Assembly: GCA_030568195.1 (NCBI GenBank)
Contig: JAJLTO010000001.1
Span: 1,732,501 to 1,796,500 of the forward strand
DNA from: Dipodascopsis uninucleata var. uninucleata
Lineage: Eukaryota > Ascomycota > Lipomycetes > Lipomycetales > Lipomycetaceae
Direction: 5' to 3'
DNA length: 64,000 bases
Positions within the stretch are counted from its first letter, which is position 1, and each line of letters opens with the position of its first letter. Made by a program: the position numbers and the translations under genes. The notes under the pieces are model-generated. The model ran no database searches and was not told the DNA's origin. It saw only the letters and a program-made list of their open reading frames with translations. This document shows positions 43,510 to 53,663 of the stretch, in pieces.

Positions 43510-45387
43510 TTCTGATAAAATCACGTATTTGGTTCAGACTTGTATATAGGAACACTTAAGGCAAATTTCCAAGAAACAGACCCCTACTTAAGTATTCTAC
43601 ATTGGTATGCAAGAGTTACCATGACCAAACCGCCTTCGGCAAATTATAGCACAATACAGAATTTTAAAAATCCTTTTAATCTACAGTTTTCTCCTTTTGG
43701 GTTGCCAATAAACACTTCTGAGCTAAATCTAGCCTTTAACGTTACTTTGTCTTGGTTCTTGGCTTGAATACTGGACATTCGAATGCTGGCTTCTGCTAGA
43801 TCGCAAATCTACCTAATCTTGCATGACCAATAGATGTGAGTCTATTGGACTGACAGCTCTAACATACCACAAAAGACATGTAATAAATATTTCCACACGT
43901 CAGTCTGATTGGTAGAAATTGTATGATAATTGATTGTACGCTATTTGTGGGACGCTACTAATAATCAGAGGCTAAAAAATAGACAGTAGTTGCTTATGAG
44001 TCTGCTAAACATATATGATGGATTCCTATTTCTCCATCACAACACGTGCTGGGATAATGAGAATATTGTATCTCCCGCCTTGACAAAGGTTTGATTTGTA
44101 CTAAACTCTTACTAAACTTTTTGTGAAGTACATGCTTAGCTACCTCGAAGTTAGACATTGATAGAGCTTGTCGAATTACAATGGCGGATTGAGAATTTGC
44201 CGAGAACGGGCGCAACTCAAGACGACTACTGTGGTGGCACCTGCACATTGGTCGATAAAGATTGGCATGCTTATTTCCCGTCCAAGATGTATGAATGATG
44301 AATCGCAGAGAGAAGAAGATTATTACTACAAAAGTCTGTCTCAGTGATATTTATCAACCGAAGAGAATATAGCACTTTAGGTGGTTTCTCCTTTTAACAG
44401 GACAAGTAATAATCTTTATAACGCTACAAGACACAAGTAGAAGATTCGCCTGCCAACGTGGTATAGGTATATTAGGACTACAGCAAGTCTCTCTAAAATG
44501 TGGCTTCAATAATAGTGCCCCTCGTTTTCATTCAAATAGATCCAATTTGAAATGTTGACCCACGTGCAGAAGGTACTCCACAGGCATTGAATGACTTGAA
44601 GCGACGTCGGCATACTTAAAATTCGAAGTCCACAATAAGGTTTAGTTAAAAATAAGGCTTAAATTAAGGGCTCATGAAACCTAGCCCAATGCGCATGGTT
44701 GTTTGATTTGACGAACCATAAAATACAGATTTGTCATAGGGACTTTGCAGACTAGAAATCGAATATCACCAGTCTGAAGAGTACGCACTAAGTATGCCAT
44801 AAAATAGAAATCAGACGACAATTTCTATATTTCTAGATGTCAAAGCGATTTGCTGGTGGATAGAATATGAAAATTAGAATTAGTACTGAAGTGATCATTT
44901 TTCATGTTTATACCGTCACAGTCTTGTTCTCGACTGCCTAGGATGAAAACTTTCGGACATGATTAAGGCCGTACAAAATAGCAAAATGTAGAGTATTCGA
45001 TTAAACCTAAATAATGTCGACTCTGGGCTAATGGCAGTAATCTACTAAGATAGCGCTTGAATCACGTAAGAACTAATCGCCTGTATTATTTAGTCATGAT
45101 TCTCCGAGCTTTTTCCATCAACCATGCACGCTATTGGTATCCTTATATGGGTCAAACTAGTATTCTTTAAATTTTCTTACGAAAGAAATATGGGCTTACT
45201 TTGAAATCAGTAAGTAGAAAGAAAAGGTCAAAACTAGATATATTGTAGTTTAAATAGCTGTAGTCAACTGGAACGAACTCATTAAGGAACTAGCTGAGCG
45301 CAGTCATATATATGGATGACGGGCTGGTAAACTACATGAGCTAAAAACGACATCTGACAAGCGACACGTACTATGTAACTCTTGAAA
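43510..45387. other. Intergenic, no gene seen
   Basis: About 1.9 kb between the phosphatase's 5' end and the sugar transporter's 3' end. Stops are dense in all frames. It includes the phosphatase promoter; otherwise nothing is recognised. Confidence 0.5.
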
Positions 45388-47100
45388 CTATACCTTTTCT
45401 TCATAGTGCGCTTGCTCTTTCTCATCCTTGTCAGAGACGTGGAATGTCTCGGTTGTGGCTGCCTGCTGAGCTTCGCGATCAATAAAAATCTGTGGTCTCT
45501 TCAGCTGCGTAGCAAGCTTATTATTGAACACGAATATACTTGGACGCATACTGAATAATACGTCAATATCTTCAAGCGTGCGGTGCGATGTTTCTGGATA
45601 AAATAGATACGTGAAGACTACAAATGACGATGATATCGAAACCCATACTATCCAAAATCTCCACCCAAGATTGGCAACACCTGGAGGTGTCACTTGCACC
45701 ACCATATAGTTCATAATCCAATTCGTTGCCATTGCGAGAGACGAACCTTTTGTACGGAGTTCTAACGTATTGATTTCAGTGGGGTATAGCCATGGGACAC
45801 CCAAACAGCCAATCGCAAACAGTGAAAAGAAGAGAAAGAAAAAAAAGACGGTGATAATTCCAAGTGTATGGTCGTTATGGCCTTTATCCATTAACGACAA
45901 TGAAATCGTAATGACTATAAAGCATGTGGCAATTCCTGCCGACGAGAATATCATCATGCGCCGTCTGCCAAATCTCTCAACTGTCCAGTAGGCACAGAGA
46001 GAAAATATCAGGTAGTTCACTGATCCTGCACATGACAATATACGGGACATTTCCTCACTTACTTTTACTGCATGTATCAATACATATGCAAAATAGTACG
46101 ACGTGATATTGATACCGCTAAGTTGATTCATAGCCTGCATCCCCATGCCTAAAATCATTCGACGTACAGCACCAAATGGAGCCTTTCCTTTTAACATGTC
46201 ACTCCAAGTGATAGAGTGTGCCTTCTCAAGCTCGAAAGTAGCTACAATGGTCTTGTACAGATTCTGCACCTTTTCATCCTCGATAGGAATATCCTTGCCC
46301 TCGAGCTTTGCCAGCACGTGAAGAGCTTCCTCGTTACGACCTTTTCTAATTAAGAGACGAGGTGACTCTGGTAAAAAAGGGCAAATGCCATAGATGATGA
46401 AGCAGAACACAATTTGGAATGCAAGAGGAAATCTCCATGATATAGGCCCATCTAGGTAATAGAACCCAAACGTAAGCCAGTTTGATATCATGAATCCAAA
46501 AATGCACATAGCCATTTGCAGAATAACAAGTTGCCCACGGGACGAGAATTTCGCAGTTTCACTTTGATAAATTCCTGCAGTAGCTGTGTTCATGCCAGTG
46601 CCAATACCAGCAATAACACGGCCAGCGTATATCTGAGCCCTAGAATAAGAACTAGCCTGAATAATAGCACCGATAAGACTAAATATTGTCAGAATATAGT
46701 AATGGAAAAAAATTGCTATCTACTATAAAAGACGCGACTTACATCCAAGTCGTTCCAGTTATAAGCGTGCGAGGTCGACCTAGGATATCACCCAACAGCA
46801 CGGTAGAGAGCGAGCCACCAAAGCAACCTAGCTATTGGATTAACTGTTAGAAATAAAAATCTAGATGTGTTTACTGAAAGAAAAAAGTATTATATTTACA
46901 TTGTAAACAGAGGTCATGGTAGAGATAACGTTGTCGTTTGGATAGTTGAATTGCTTCAGGAACGGTTCACCGATAATGACACCGCCGAAAACGCCCTGAT
47001 CATAACCATAAAATGCCAATACAGTACAAGCGGCAAACGACAAAAACCAATTTAACCTCTTGCCAGACCCCCCAATATACTTGCGTCCTTTATAAGCCAT
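45388..47100 (-). CDS. MFS sugar transporter, three exons
   Basis: A 12-segment plasma-membrane sugar porter of 526 residues. Exons on the minus strand are 47100-46900, 46831-46743 and 46678-45388. Introns are 68 nt (donor GTAAAT, branch CTAAC) and 64 nt (donor GTAAGT). Joining restores FYGYDQGVFGGV, then VYNLGCFGGSLSTVLLGDILGRP and IYAGRVIAGIGTGMNTATAGIYQSE. Other marks are PESPRLLIRKGR, MQAMNQLSGINITSYY, VERFGRRR and the PETSHRTLEDID motif. It belongs to the fungal sugar/polyol porter group; the substrate cannot be read from sequence. It diverges from the transaldolase across a promoter with CGG dyads, so a pentose or polyol is an attractive but unproven substrate. Confidence 0.93.
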
Positions 47101-47854
47101 TGCAGTCGATAGGATGTGATAGGACACGATGATTGAGTGAGAGACTCGATATCTTCATCGCATATGAAGATATCATTGGGTCTTTATACGTTAGATTACC
47201 ACTGAGCATACGAAGAATAAAATTAGGTACCCTGGTATAGAGTAATTGAGACGGTGGGGTAGGAAAAGCGTGGCCTCCTCCATCATGATGAGATCTTTCT
47301 TAGTTGTTTCAGTGAACAAACCGTCATACCCCGGATTTTCAAGAAAATTCAAATGATCACATACTTTTCGCTCTACCCCACTCAGGGGACGCAAACGATG
47401 TAACTCCTTCTCTTTACGGACTGATTTGCGATGTGCCATCTTGAGACTCGAAAGAGAGGACAAATCAGGAGCATTTTGCGCTTGGATATAGATGACGCTG
47501 AGTTGTTGTTGTCTCAGTTCAAGATGTGGAAGTCGCGACTCAGCTTTGCTTGACTAGTAAATATAACACGGTGAAAGTATCGTGATCTCGCAAGAATCCA
47601 CATATCCACCAATATTTATCGCGGAGATGAGATATTGTTCCAGCGGAAATATTGCCATATCCGCGTAGATAACAGACTACTGAACGACAATATAGATTGC
47701 GACAGACATATAAAGAGGTTCGCATCCCTGAGCTTGATTCGAACCATTAAAAGTTAACAGAGCGTGAAAGTAGATTATATCGCGTCACACTTGTAGTTTC
47801 CATAACATAACTGTTAAGTCAAGGCAATTTCATTGCTACTGAATCTCATTTAAA
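47101..47854. promoter_or_regulatory. Divergent promoter, sugar transporter / transaldolase
   Basis: 754 bp shared by two divergent genes. CGG triplets in dyad arrangement lie at 47620-47665: CGCGGAGAT, then GCGGAAAT, then ATATCCGCG. That pattern suits a Zn2Cys6 regulator. A short minus-strand open frame (47191-47439) overlaps the transporter's 5' leader. Confidence 0.55.
47191..47439 (-). CDS. Possible small hypothetical protein
   Basis: An ATG-initiated frame of 82 codons just upstream of the transporter. It starts MAHRKSVRKEKELHRLRPLSG and ends in a hydrophobic tail, YLILFFVCSVVI. Codon use looks ordinary, but no family is recognised. It could be a small tail-anchored protein, an upstream frame in the transporter leader, or chance. 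Confidence 0.2.
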   Translation of the reverse strand: MAHRKSVRKEKELHRLRPLSGVERKVCDHLNFLENPGYDGLFTETTKKDLIMMEEATLFLPHRLNYSIPGYLILFFVCSVVI

Positions 47855-49005
47855 ATGACTATCACAAATACTATGCTCGATGCTCTTGCGGAGTATACAA
47901 CGATCAGCGTAGACACAATGTGGCCAGAAGGCAAGTATACACAAGTAGTCTTCGTTTCGCAGTTCGTGCTGCTTCCAATTATAGTTCCAGTACACAGTGA
48001 ATTGGGCTGGAATGGCATCCATCCTGGGTGGTCTGCTCTTTTAGTTTACTAATATATTAGGAATTTGACTGTAATATAGGTGCCTTGGCCATCAAGCCTG
48101 AAAAGTACTTTGAGAATGCTACGTCTAACCAGTTTCATGTGTGGTTCATGCTAAACAAAGATCCATCGCTCATGCCGGAAGCCATTGAAACAGCAAAGAA
48201 GTTTGGTTATTCTCCAGAGAAAAGAGAAGACTTTGTTCAGCAGGTTATCAACTATGCCTCCGCGATACTTGGTCGTAACATGCTCAAAATTATTAAGGGT
48301 CGCTGCCTCTCTCAGACTAATGTTGTGTATGCCTATGATACGCAGAAGACGATAGAGTGTGCAGAGGGTTACATTAAGGCATACGAAGATCTAGGCGTGT
48401 CCAGAGATAATGTAATGATCAAACTTCCAGCTACGTATCAGGCGCTGAAGGCAGCGGAAGTGCTAAAGGGAAAAAACATCAAGTGCTTAGGAACAATGGT
48501 GCACTCCCTTCCACAGGCTATTGCGTCTGCCGAAGTAGGCTGCGCGGCCATCTCAACGTATGTAGATGAGCTTGACGCTAACCTTGACCCATCTTTGCTT
48601 AAGGAATATGAGGATCTAGAAGATAATTATGGCTGGGCGCTTTCTCGCGATGTTCACTACTATTATCGGGCATACGGAATCAAGACTCGCAACATTACGG
48701 CAGCGATGATTGGCCTGGATTCCACTGTCGGATTAGCTGGAGTAGACGAGATGACCATTCCGCTTCCATGCATGCAGAAGCTTGCGAGTACGCCAGCGCC
48801 CAGTAACTTCCAGCGGAGAATGCCTGCCGTTGTGAGCGTAGAGGACGCGCCTCCGAAGGAAAGCTATATGCTTGACCAAGTTAAGTTCGAGAAGGCCATT
48901 AGTGACAACAAGATCGCGACTGCCAGAATCAGCGATGCCATGGAAACTTTCGTAAAGTACGACGGACTCACAAGGCAAATGATCAATGACGTTTTAGGTG
49001 CTTAG
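47855..49005 (+). CDS. Transaldolase family enzyme, with an apparent GC-AG intron
   Basis: A class I aldolase of the non-oxidative pentose phosphate pathway, 333 residues, cytosolic. Exon 1 (47855-47930) encodes MLDALAEYTTISVDTMWPE. Exon 2 (48080-49005) continues GALAIKPEKYFENATSNQ, the family's TSNQ block. The only splice that keeps frame uses donor AG/GCAAGT and acceptor AATATAG, a 149-nt GC-AG intron. Catalytic elements are the Schiff-base Lys in VMIKLPATYQALKAA, the Asp in SVDTMW, LGRNMLKIIKGRCLSQTN and CLGTMVHSLPQA. The sequence differs from S. cerevisiae Tal1 and looks like the second fungal transaldolase type. A xylitol-type dehydrogenase follows, fitting pentose or polyol use. Confidence 0.85.
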
Positions 49006-49742
49006 GAGTAGCATCTACAGCACTTTGGGGATGTTTTACAACATGTTATGTACCCAATGCCTTGTAATGGTGGATTCTTGCCGAAGTTGTTTAGGTTATC
49101 ATTATAGTAGTATTATTTTAATACAATGAATTGCTCCCTCATGACTTTTCTTAAGCAGCTAAGCCAAGAAGCTCGGTTCGTGGTCCTATAAAATCTCTCT
49201 CGTGTATTCCATGCTCGCTATATTATACTAGACGGTTTACGAGGATGATGACTTTAGTGGTGATAATAATACGTTTCCCCGCGTTTCGTTGTGTTGAGCA
49301 CCGTAATCGACGCGCTTTAGATGTAAACAGTTCGAGAAGCGACGGCTGTTTCCGCAGAACCAGGCAATATGACAGGTATATTGCCGAAACAACAATATAA
49401 CATCAACAAACCTCATAAAGCAAAAATTTTCATAAACCACGTCATTAATGATTGCCAATAAACTACTCGGCGCGTGTCAGCTCGGATCGCATACTTATTA
49501 GAGCCTCGCAAAACGTATTCCGACTAAGGCACTGCTCGGCCCTCTCGAACAACATTTGCGGGGAAGACCTATTTCGCAACGGATCGCAAAAGGAAATAGA
49601 AATGCTGATCTGGAGCTCGTTTCAAGCAAATAAATCTGGAGATGTTCCCGATAGCATTAGTGTGAGTATGCGGACGGTATTTAAATTCCTGTCGTACGCA
49701 CCATTTCGTAGTTGATCCGTAGAACCTTTCAAGCGCAACAAA
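49006..49742. promoter_or_regulatory. Intergenic, dehydrogenase promoter
   Basis: 737 bp between the transaldolase and dehydrogenase. It contains CGG-N6-CCG (49343-49354) and an 8-bp perfect inverted repeat GGCAATAT-N7-ATATTGCC (49363-49385), possible binding sites for a zinc-cluster factor. No gene is seen. Confidence 0.45.
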
Positions 49743-51014
49743 ATGACAATTTCTAAGGTATGGCAATGACGATTGAGTAGTGGAAATTGTGGCACATGGA
49801 GCATTAGATTCAACAAGAAAGTAAAAGACAACGGGAACAATAGCGCATCTGGAAAGCTACAGCTGAAAATATGGCGCTTACGTTGCAACTGGTTTTGCTA
49901 TGGTACTGAGTTGTGCTACTGGATATTGCCTTGCTAACAATATTATCTCTAGAACCAATCATTCGTCCTTCAGAAGGTTAACGAATTCTCTTTTGAGGAT
50001 CGTGAAGCACCTAGCATCACTGATGCAAATGACGTCATAGTTCAAATAAAGACTACAGGTGTATGCGGCAGTGATGTCCATTTCTATTCCGAGGGCTATA
50101 TTGGCGACTATGTTGTAGAAAAGCCCATTATTTTGGGACACGAGTCTGCTGGGATTGTGACAGAAGTCGGCTCAGCAGTTAGCAACGTAAAAGTTGGTGA
50201 CACAGTATGCGTTGAATGTAGCCTCCCATGCTATACATGCAGCCAGTGTCTTTCTGGACAGTATAATCATTGTCCTGGCATGAAATTTGGTGCTACGCCG
50301 CCTGTAGATGGTACTTTGACAAAGTTCTATAAACTGCCTGACACTTTCTGCTACAAGCTACCAGAAAATCTGTCGCTGGATGAAGGTGCTCTGATCGAAC
50401 CTCTTAGTGTTGCTGTGCACTCTGTCAAGCAGGCAAGTGGCATAACACACGGATCCAGTGTAGTTGTCTTTGGAGCTGGTCCAGTTGGACTCTTGACGGC
50501 TGCTGTTGCTAAGTATGCGTGCTGCGCTTCGGAGGTCGTTCTTGTAGACGTCAATGAGCAACGTCTTAAGTTCGCCAGCGAGGAGTTCAAAATTAGCACG
50601 TATTTATCTCCCAAGGGATACACTCCGGCAGATGCAGCAGCAGATCTCGTAGCAAGGTATGGACAAGCCGGCGAGCGCGGCTTTGAGTTCGCTATTGATG
50701 CTAGTGGAGCGAAGTACTGCGCGCAAACAGCTATCTATTCTCTCAGACCTCGCGGAACATTTGTTCAGACCGGCATGGGATCGGACACTGTAGAGCTTCC
50801 AATTGCATTAATCTGCATACGTGAGATCAACGTCAAAGGGTGTTTCCGCTACAACAAGGGTGATTTTGAGAGAGCCATTGATTTGGCTAGCAGAGGAATT
50901 ATACCCGTGAAGAAGTTGATTACAGCTAAGGTCAGCTTCTCGCAGGCCAAAGAGGCATTTGACTCTGTTCGTCGAGGACGGGGTATTAAGACTTTAATTT
51001 CTGGACCTGAATAG
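49743..51014 (+). CDS. Xylitol/sorbitol-type polyol dehydrogenase (zinc MDR), two exons
   Basis: An NAD-dependent medium-chain dehydrogenase of 358 residues oxidising a polyol (xylitol, sorbitol or L-arabinitol) to a ketose. Exon 2 (49953-51014) begins NQSFVLQKVNEFSFEDREAP after acceptor CTCTAG with branch GCTAAC. The best exon 1 is 15 nt (49743-49757, M-T-I-S-K) with donor AAG/GTATGG; an ATG at 49877 with weaker donors is the alternative. Catalytic zinc residues lie in GVCGSDVHFY and GHESAG. The structural-zinc cysteines are CSLPCYTCSQC and NHCPGM. The Rossmann motif GAGPVGL with Asp in VLVDVNEQRL indicates NAD+ preference. Length fits Xyl2 proteins. It follows the transaldolase on the same strand, consistent with feeding D-xylulose into the pentose phosphate pathway. 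Confidence 0.9.
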
Positions 51015-51845
51015 CTACATATCTAATTTCCGGGTCGCTGCATATGGTTGTTGGCTTCTGTGTTGTATCGGTGTTGAAGATTTTTTGTATTCATCTCCTT
51101 ACCTAGTAGGGATTTCATCATAACTAGTTGTACAAGGCTCTTTCTTGGATTCTCATTTCTTTCAATACAAGTGATATCTAGGTATATCGAACATGTGTCG
51201 GTATGCAGATGAGAATCATTAAATCATTGAAACTGTATCAGGAATACTCTATATATGTAGAACAAACGGCGATATTCCGATTACGTGTGATGGTCGTAAG
51301 CTGTTTAAACGTGCCACAAACTTGAAGGCATAAAATATTGCTCAAAAGATCATATGGCTCTATGAATTACTTGGAAATCACCAGCTAGCGTGTATTTACA
51401 ATGACCAAATGTGTAGTTACGTACGATAGTAAAATAGACGGTATTCAATTAGTTTCGATTATAACGGTCACAGTATGATGTGACCGAACATAATAACGGA
51501 GATTTCTATTGACACTTTGTATAGACCGGAGATATCAATCACTTATAGCATAATAACCTGAATGTGCGCGAGAAATAGACATCGTTCACTGAGCAAAGTC
51601 ATGGATTTTAACGGCTCCGTAAATTTTGTGGACGAATGCTATATCCGTGATTATCGGAGCATCGGACTTACATTCCAAGCAGCCTAACTCCACATCTCCA
51701 ATATAACTCGACAAACCATTGATATAAATAATCTCTTCTGATATCAATTTTATAATACTGACGAATTGCAAAATATAGTAAATCACTGATTTCATTAAAT
51801 TAATTCAAGACAATCAATATCGAATCAAAATAAACCCGTTGAAAC
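51015..51845. other. Intergenic, SDR promoter
   Basis: 831 bp holding the dehydrogenase 3' region and SDR promoter. AT-rich; no motif or gene is recognised. Confidence 0.5.
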
Positions 51846-52793
51846 ATGGCAGGAACTGGCGAAAAGAAGCGTCTGTTTGTTACCGGTGCAACAGGTTATA
51901 TTGGCACCGCGCTCTGTAAACTTGCGTTAAAAGATGGCGGGTATGACGTCTATGGATTAGCCAGATCAGATGAAGGAGAGGAGAAGCTGAAGGATATGGG
52001 TGTGAATGCAGTCAGGGGAGATCTCAAATCTCTAGATGTGCTCAGCGAGCAATCCTCAAAAGCTGATATTGTAATACATCTTGCCTTCATCCATGATTTC
52101 ACACTTGACTACAATATAGTACTTGAGACAGATGGGTCAGCAGTAGACGCCATGGCACAGGCAATAAAAGGGACCGATAAGCCTCTAGTGGTTACCTCAG
52201 GTGTTGCAACAGTCGAGCAAGACAATCTCAAGGATAACATTGAGGACAAACCGTTCAACGAAGCCTCACCACTCCCGCGATGGAAGTCTGAGAAGCGTGC
52301 TTTGGACTGGGCAAGCAAGGGTGTACGTGTTGTTTCTATCCGACTCCCTCCGTTTGTTTTCGGTCACGCTGGAAAGGGCTTCTTTTTGTGGTTGACTAGC
52401 ATGACCGTTCAGGCAAAGAAAGTGTACATGATAGGCGATGGTAGTACATACACTTCCTCTGTTTACATCGACGACGTGACCCAGCTCTACCTTCTCGCAG
52501 CAGAAAAAGCTAAAGCTGGTGATGTGTTCAACTGTAGTGCAACTCATAATATTACGGCCAAACAGCTGCTAGAAGCTCTCGCGAAGGTCACTGGCTATCC
52601 TCTAGAGAGTACAAATTTCGAGGAGGCTGCCAAGGCGTGGAGTCCAGTCTTAGCTCTAGTCCTTAGCCATCCTATCAGGCCCTCCAATCTGAAGGCTCGA
52701 GAGCAACTTGGCTGGAGTCCTGAGGGACCCGACATTTTGACTGACATCACTGAGGGCTCCTACACTCCAGTTGTCAAAGCTATGGCTGCCTAA
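51846..52793 (+). CDS. Atypical NAD(P)-dependent epimerase/dehydratase-like SDR
   Basis: A 315-residue Rossmann-fold protein of the extended/atypical short-chain dehydrogenase class. The cofactor loop is FVTGATGYIG, with Arg-Ser at the end of the second strand (YGLARSDE), which fits NADP(H). ADIVIHLAF is the fourth strand. Where classical SDRs have Y-x-x-x-K, this has RWKSEKRAL, so the catalytic tyrosine is missing, as in a group of bacterial and fungal relatives with PR-x-x-SE-x-A. Later RLPPFVFGHAGKGFF and YIDDVTQLYLLAAEKA match that group. Substrate and activity are unknown. It sits among sugar genes on the same strand, so a carbohydrate or aldehyde substrate is possible. The ATG is clear; no intron. 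Confidence 0.8.
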   Translation: MAGTGEKKRLFVTGATGYIGTALCKLALKDGGYDVYGLARSDEGEEKLKDMGVNAVRGDLKSLDVLSEQSSKADIVIHLAFIHDFTLDYNIVLETDGSAVDAMAQAIKGTDKPLVVTSGVATVEQDNLKDNIEDKPFNEASPLPRWKSEKRALDWASKGVRVVSIRLPPFVFGHAGKGFFLWLTSMTVQAKKVYMIGDGSTYTSSVYIDDVTQLYLLAAEKAKAGDVFNCSATHNITAKQLLEALAKVTGYPLESTNFEEAAKAWSPVLALVLSHPIRPSNLKAREQLGWSPEGPDILTDITEGSYTPVVKAMAA

Positions 52794-53663
52794 TGTAAAG
52801 GGCAGCTAATTTAGACAGCATTTAGTTAAGAACATTTGACCTTTCTCCAGTATATATCGCAGCAGTATTCTAACATTTCAAGCTTGGTCCCACCATCAAG
52901 TCGGTAGATACAAAGGCAACACAGAAAGTCTACTTGCAACACAGCTTATATATTTTTCTTTGATCATGAGCTCTATGTCAAGTAGAATAAAAAAAAATTC
53001 TTTCGATATCTATTTTGATGTAGCAGTTTTGCTGTTACCCTAGTCTGCATTAATTCGATACGCTAGTCACGTGAGATGAGAGTGCGAAATTATCGTAAGA
53101 TTAGTAGTATTCTTAGTTCGGCTATATGCTGAATTTATTAGTGAGGAACTGCTGACTTAAAATATGATTTTTGTATGCTAGCTATCACTGAAAAAATTTG
53201 TTATCCCACAGAATAAACGCAGAATAGCTTCGACTTGGTACTGTCCTTATATATCCATGAATATCTTCAGAACAGTACGAGAACAGAAACACAGCGGCAC
53301 GCGTCTTTAGTTCACTGGCACGACGTTTGCTACTAAAATATTATGTAGGTCTTCTACCGTCGATAACTACTGTCATATCGCAGTTTCCCCGAGCTTGTAG
53401 AGAGCGACAAGTGGTGCTGATTATATAAATTTATGAGTGGAGTGTTTTACTCTGCGGGATGAGTACAGCAGAAAAGCATAATTAATTGACGCCTCCCCCA
53501 CATTCTGCGGCGAATCTCCAGCCGTGAGAAATCAATAAAAGGACACCTGATGGCTAACGTAAACTTATTAAATTTTCCTCGACCACTATAACATATTTTT
53601 TTTTGTATAATCGTGCTGGCGCATTATATCATCCTCGGTCTTGGAAGATTTATACCACTTAAA
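52794..53663. other. Intergenic, DLD1 promoter
   Basis: 870 bp upstream of the D-lactate dehydrogenase. CCCCCAC near 53496 resembles a Mig1/CreA-type glucose-repression site (GTGGGG on the reverse strand), which would suit a respiratory gene. Otherwise nothing is recognised. Confidence 0.4.

Noticed and set aside
47735-47755. GGTTCGAATC on the minus strand, resembling a tRNA B-box
   Set aside because: The flanking five bases cannot form a T-stem and no A-box lies upstream.
49877-49897. ATG 49877 with donor GTTTTG as first exon of the polyol dehydrogenase
   Set aside because: In frame but the donor is far from the GTATGN/GTAAGN pattern; exon 49743-49757 with GTATGG fits better. Kept as the alternative in the gene entry.
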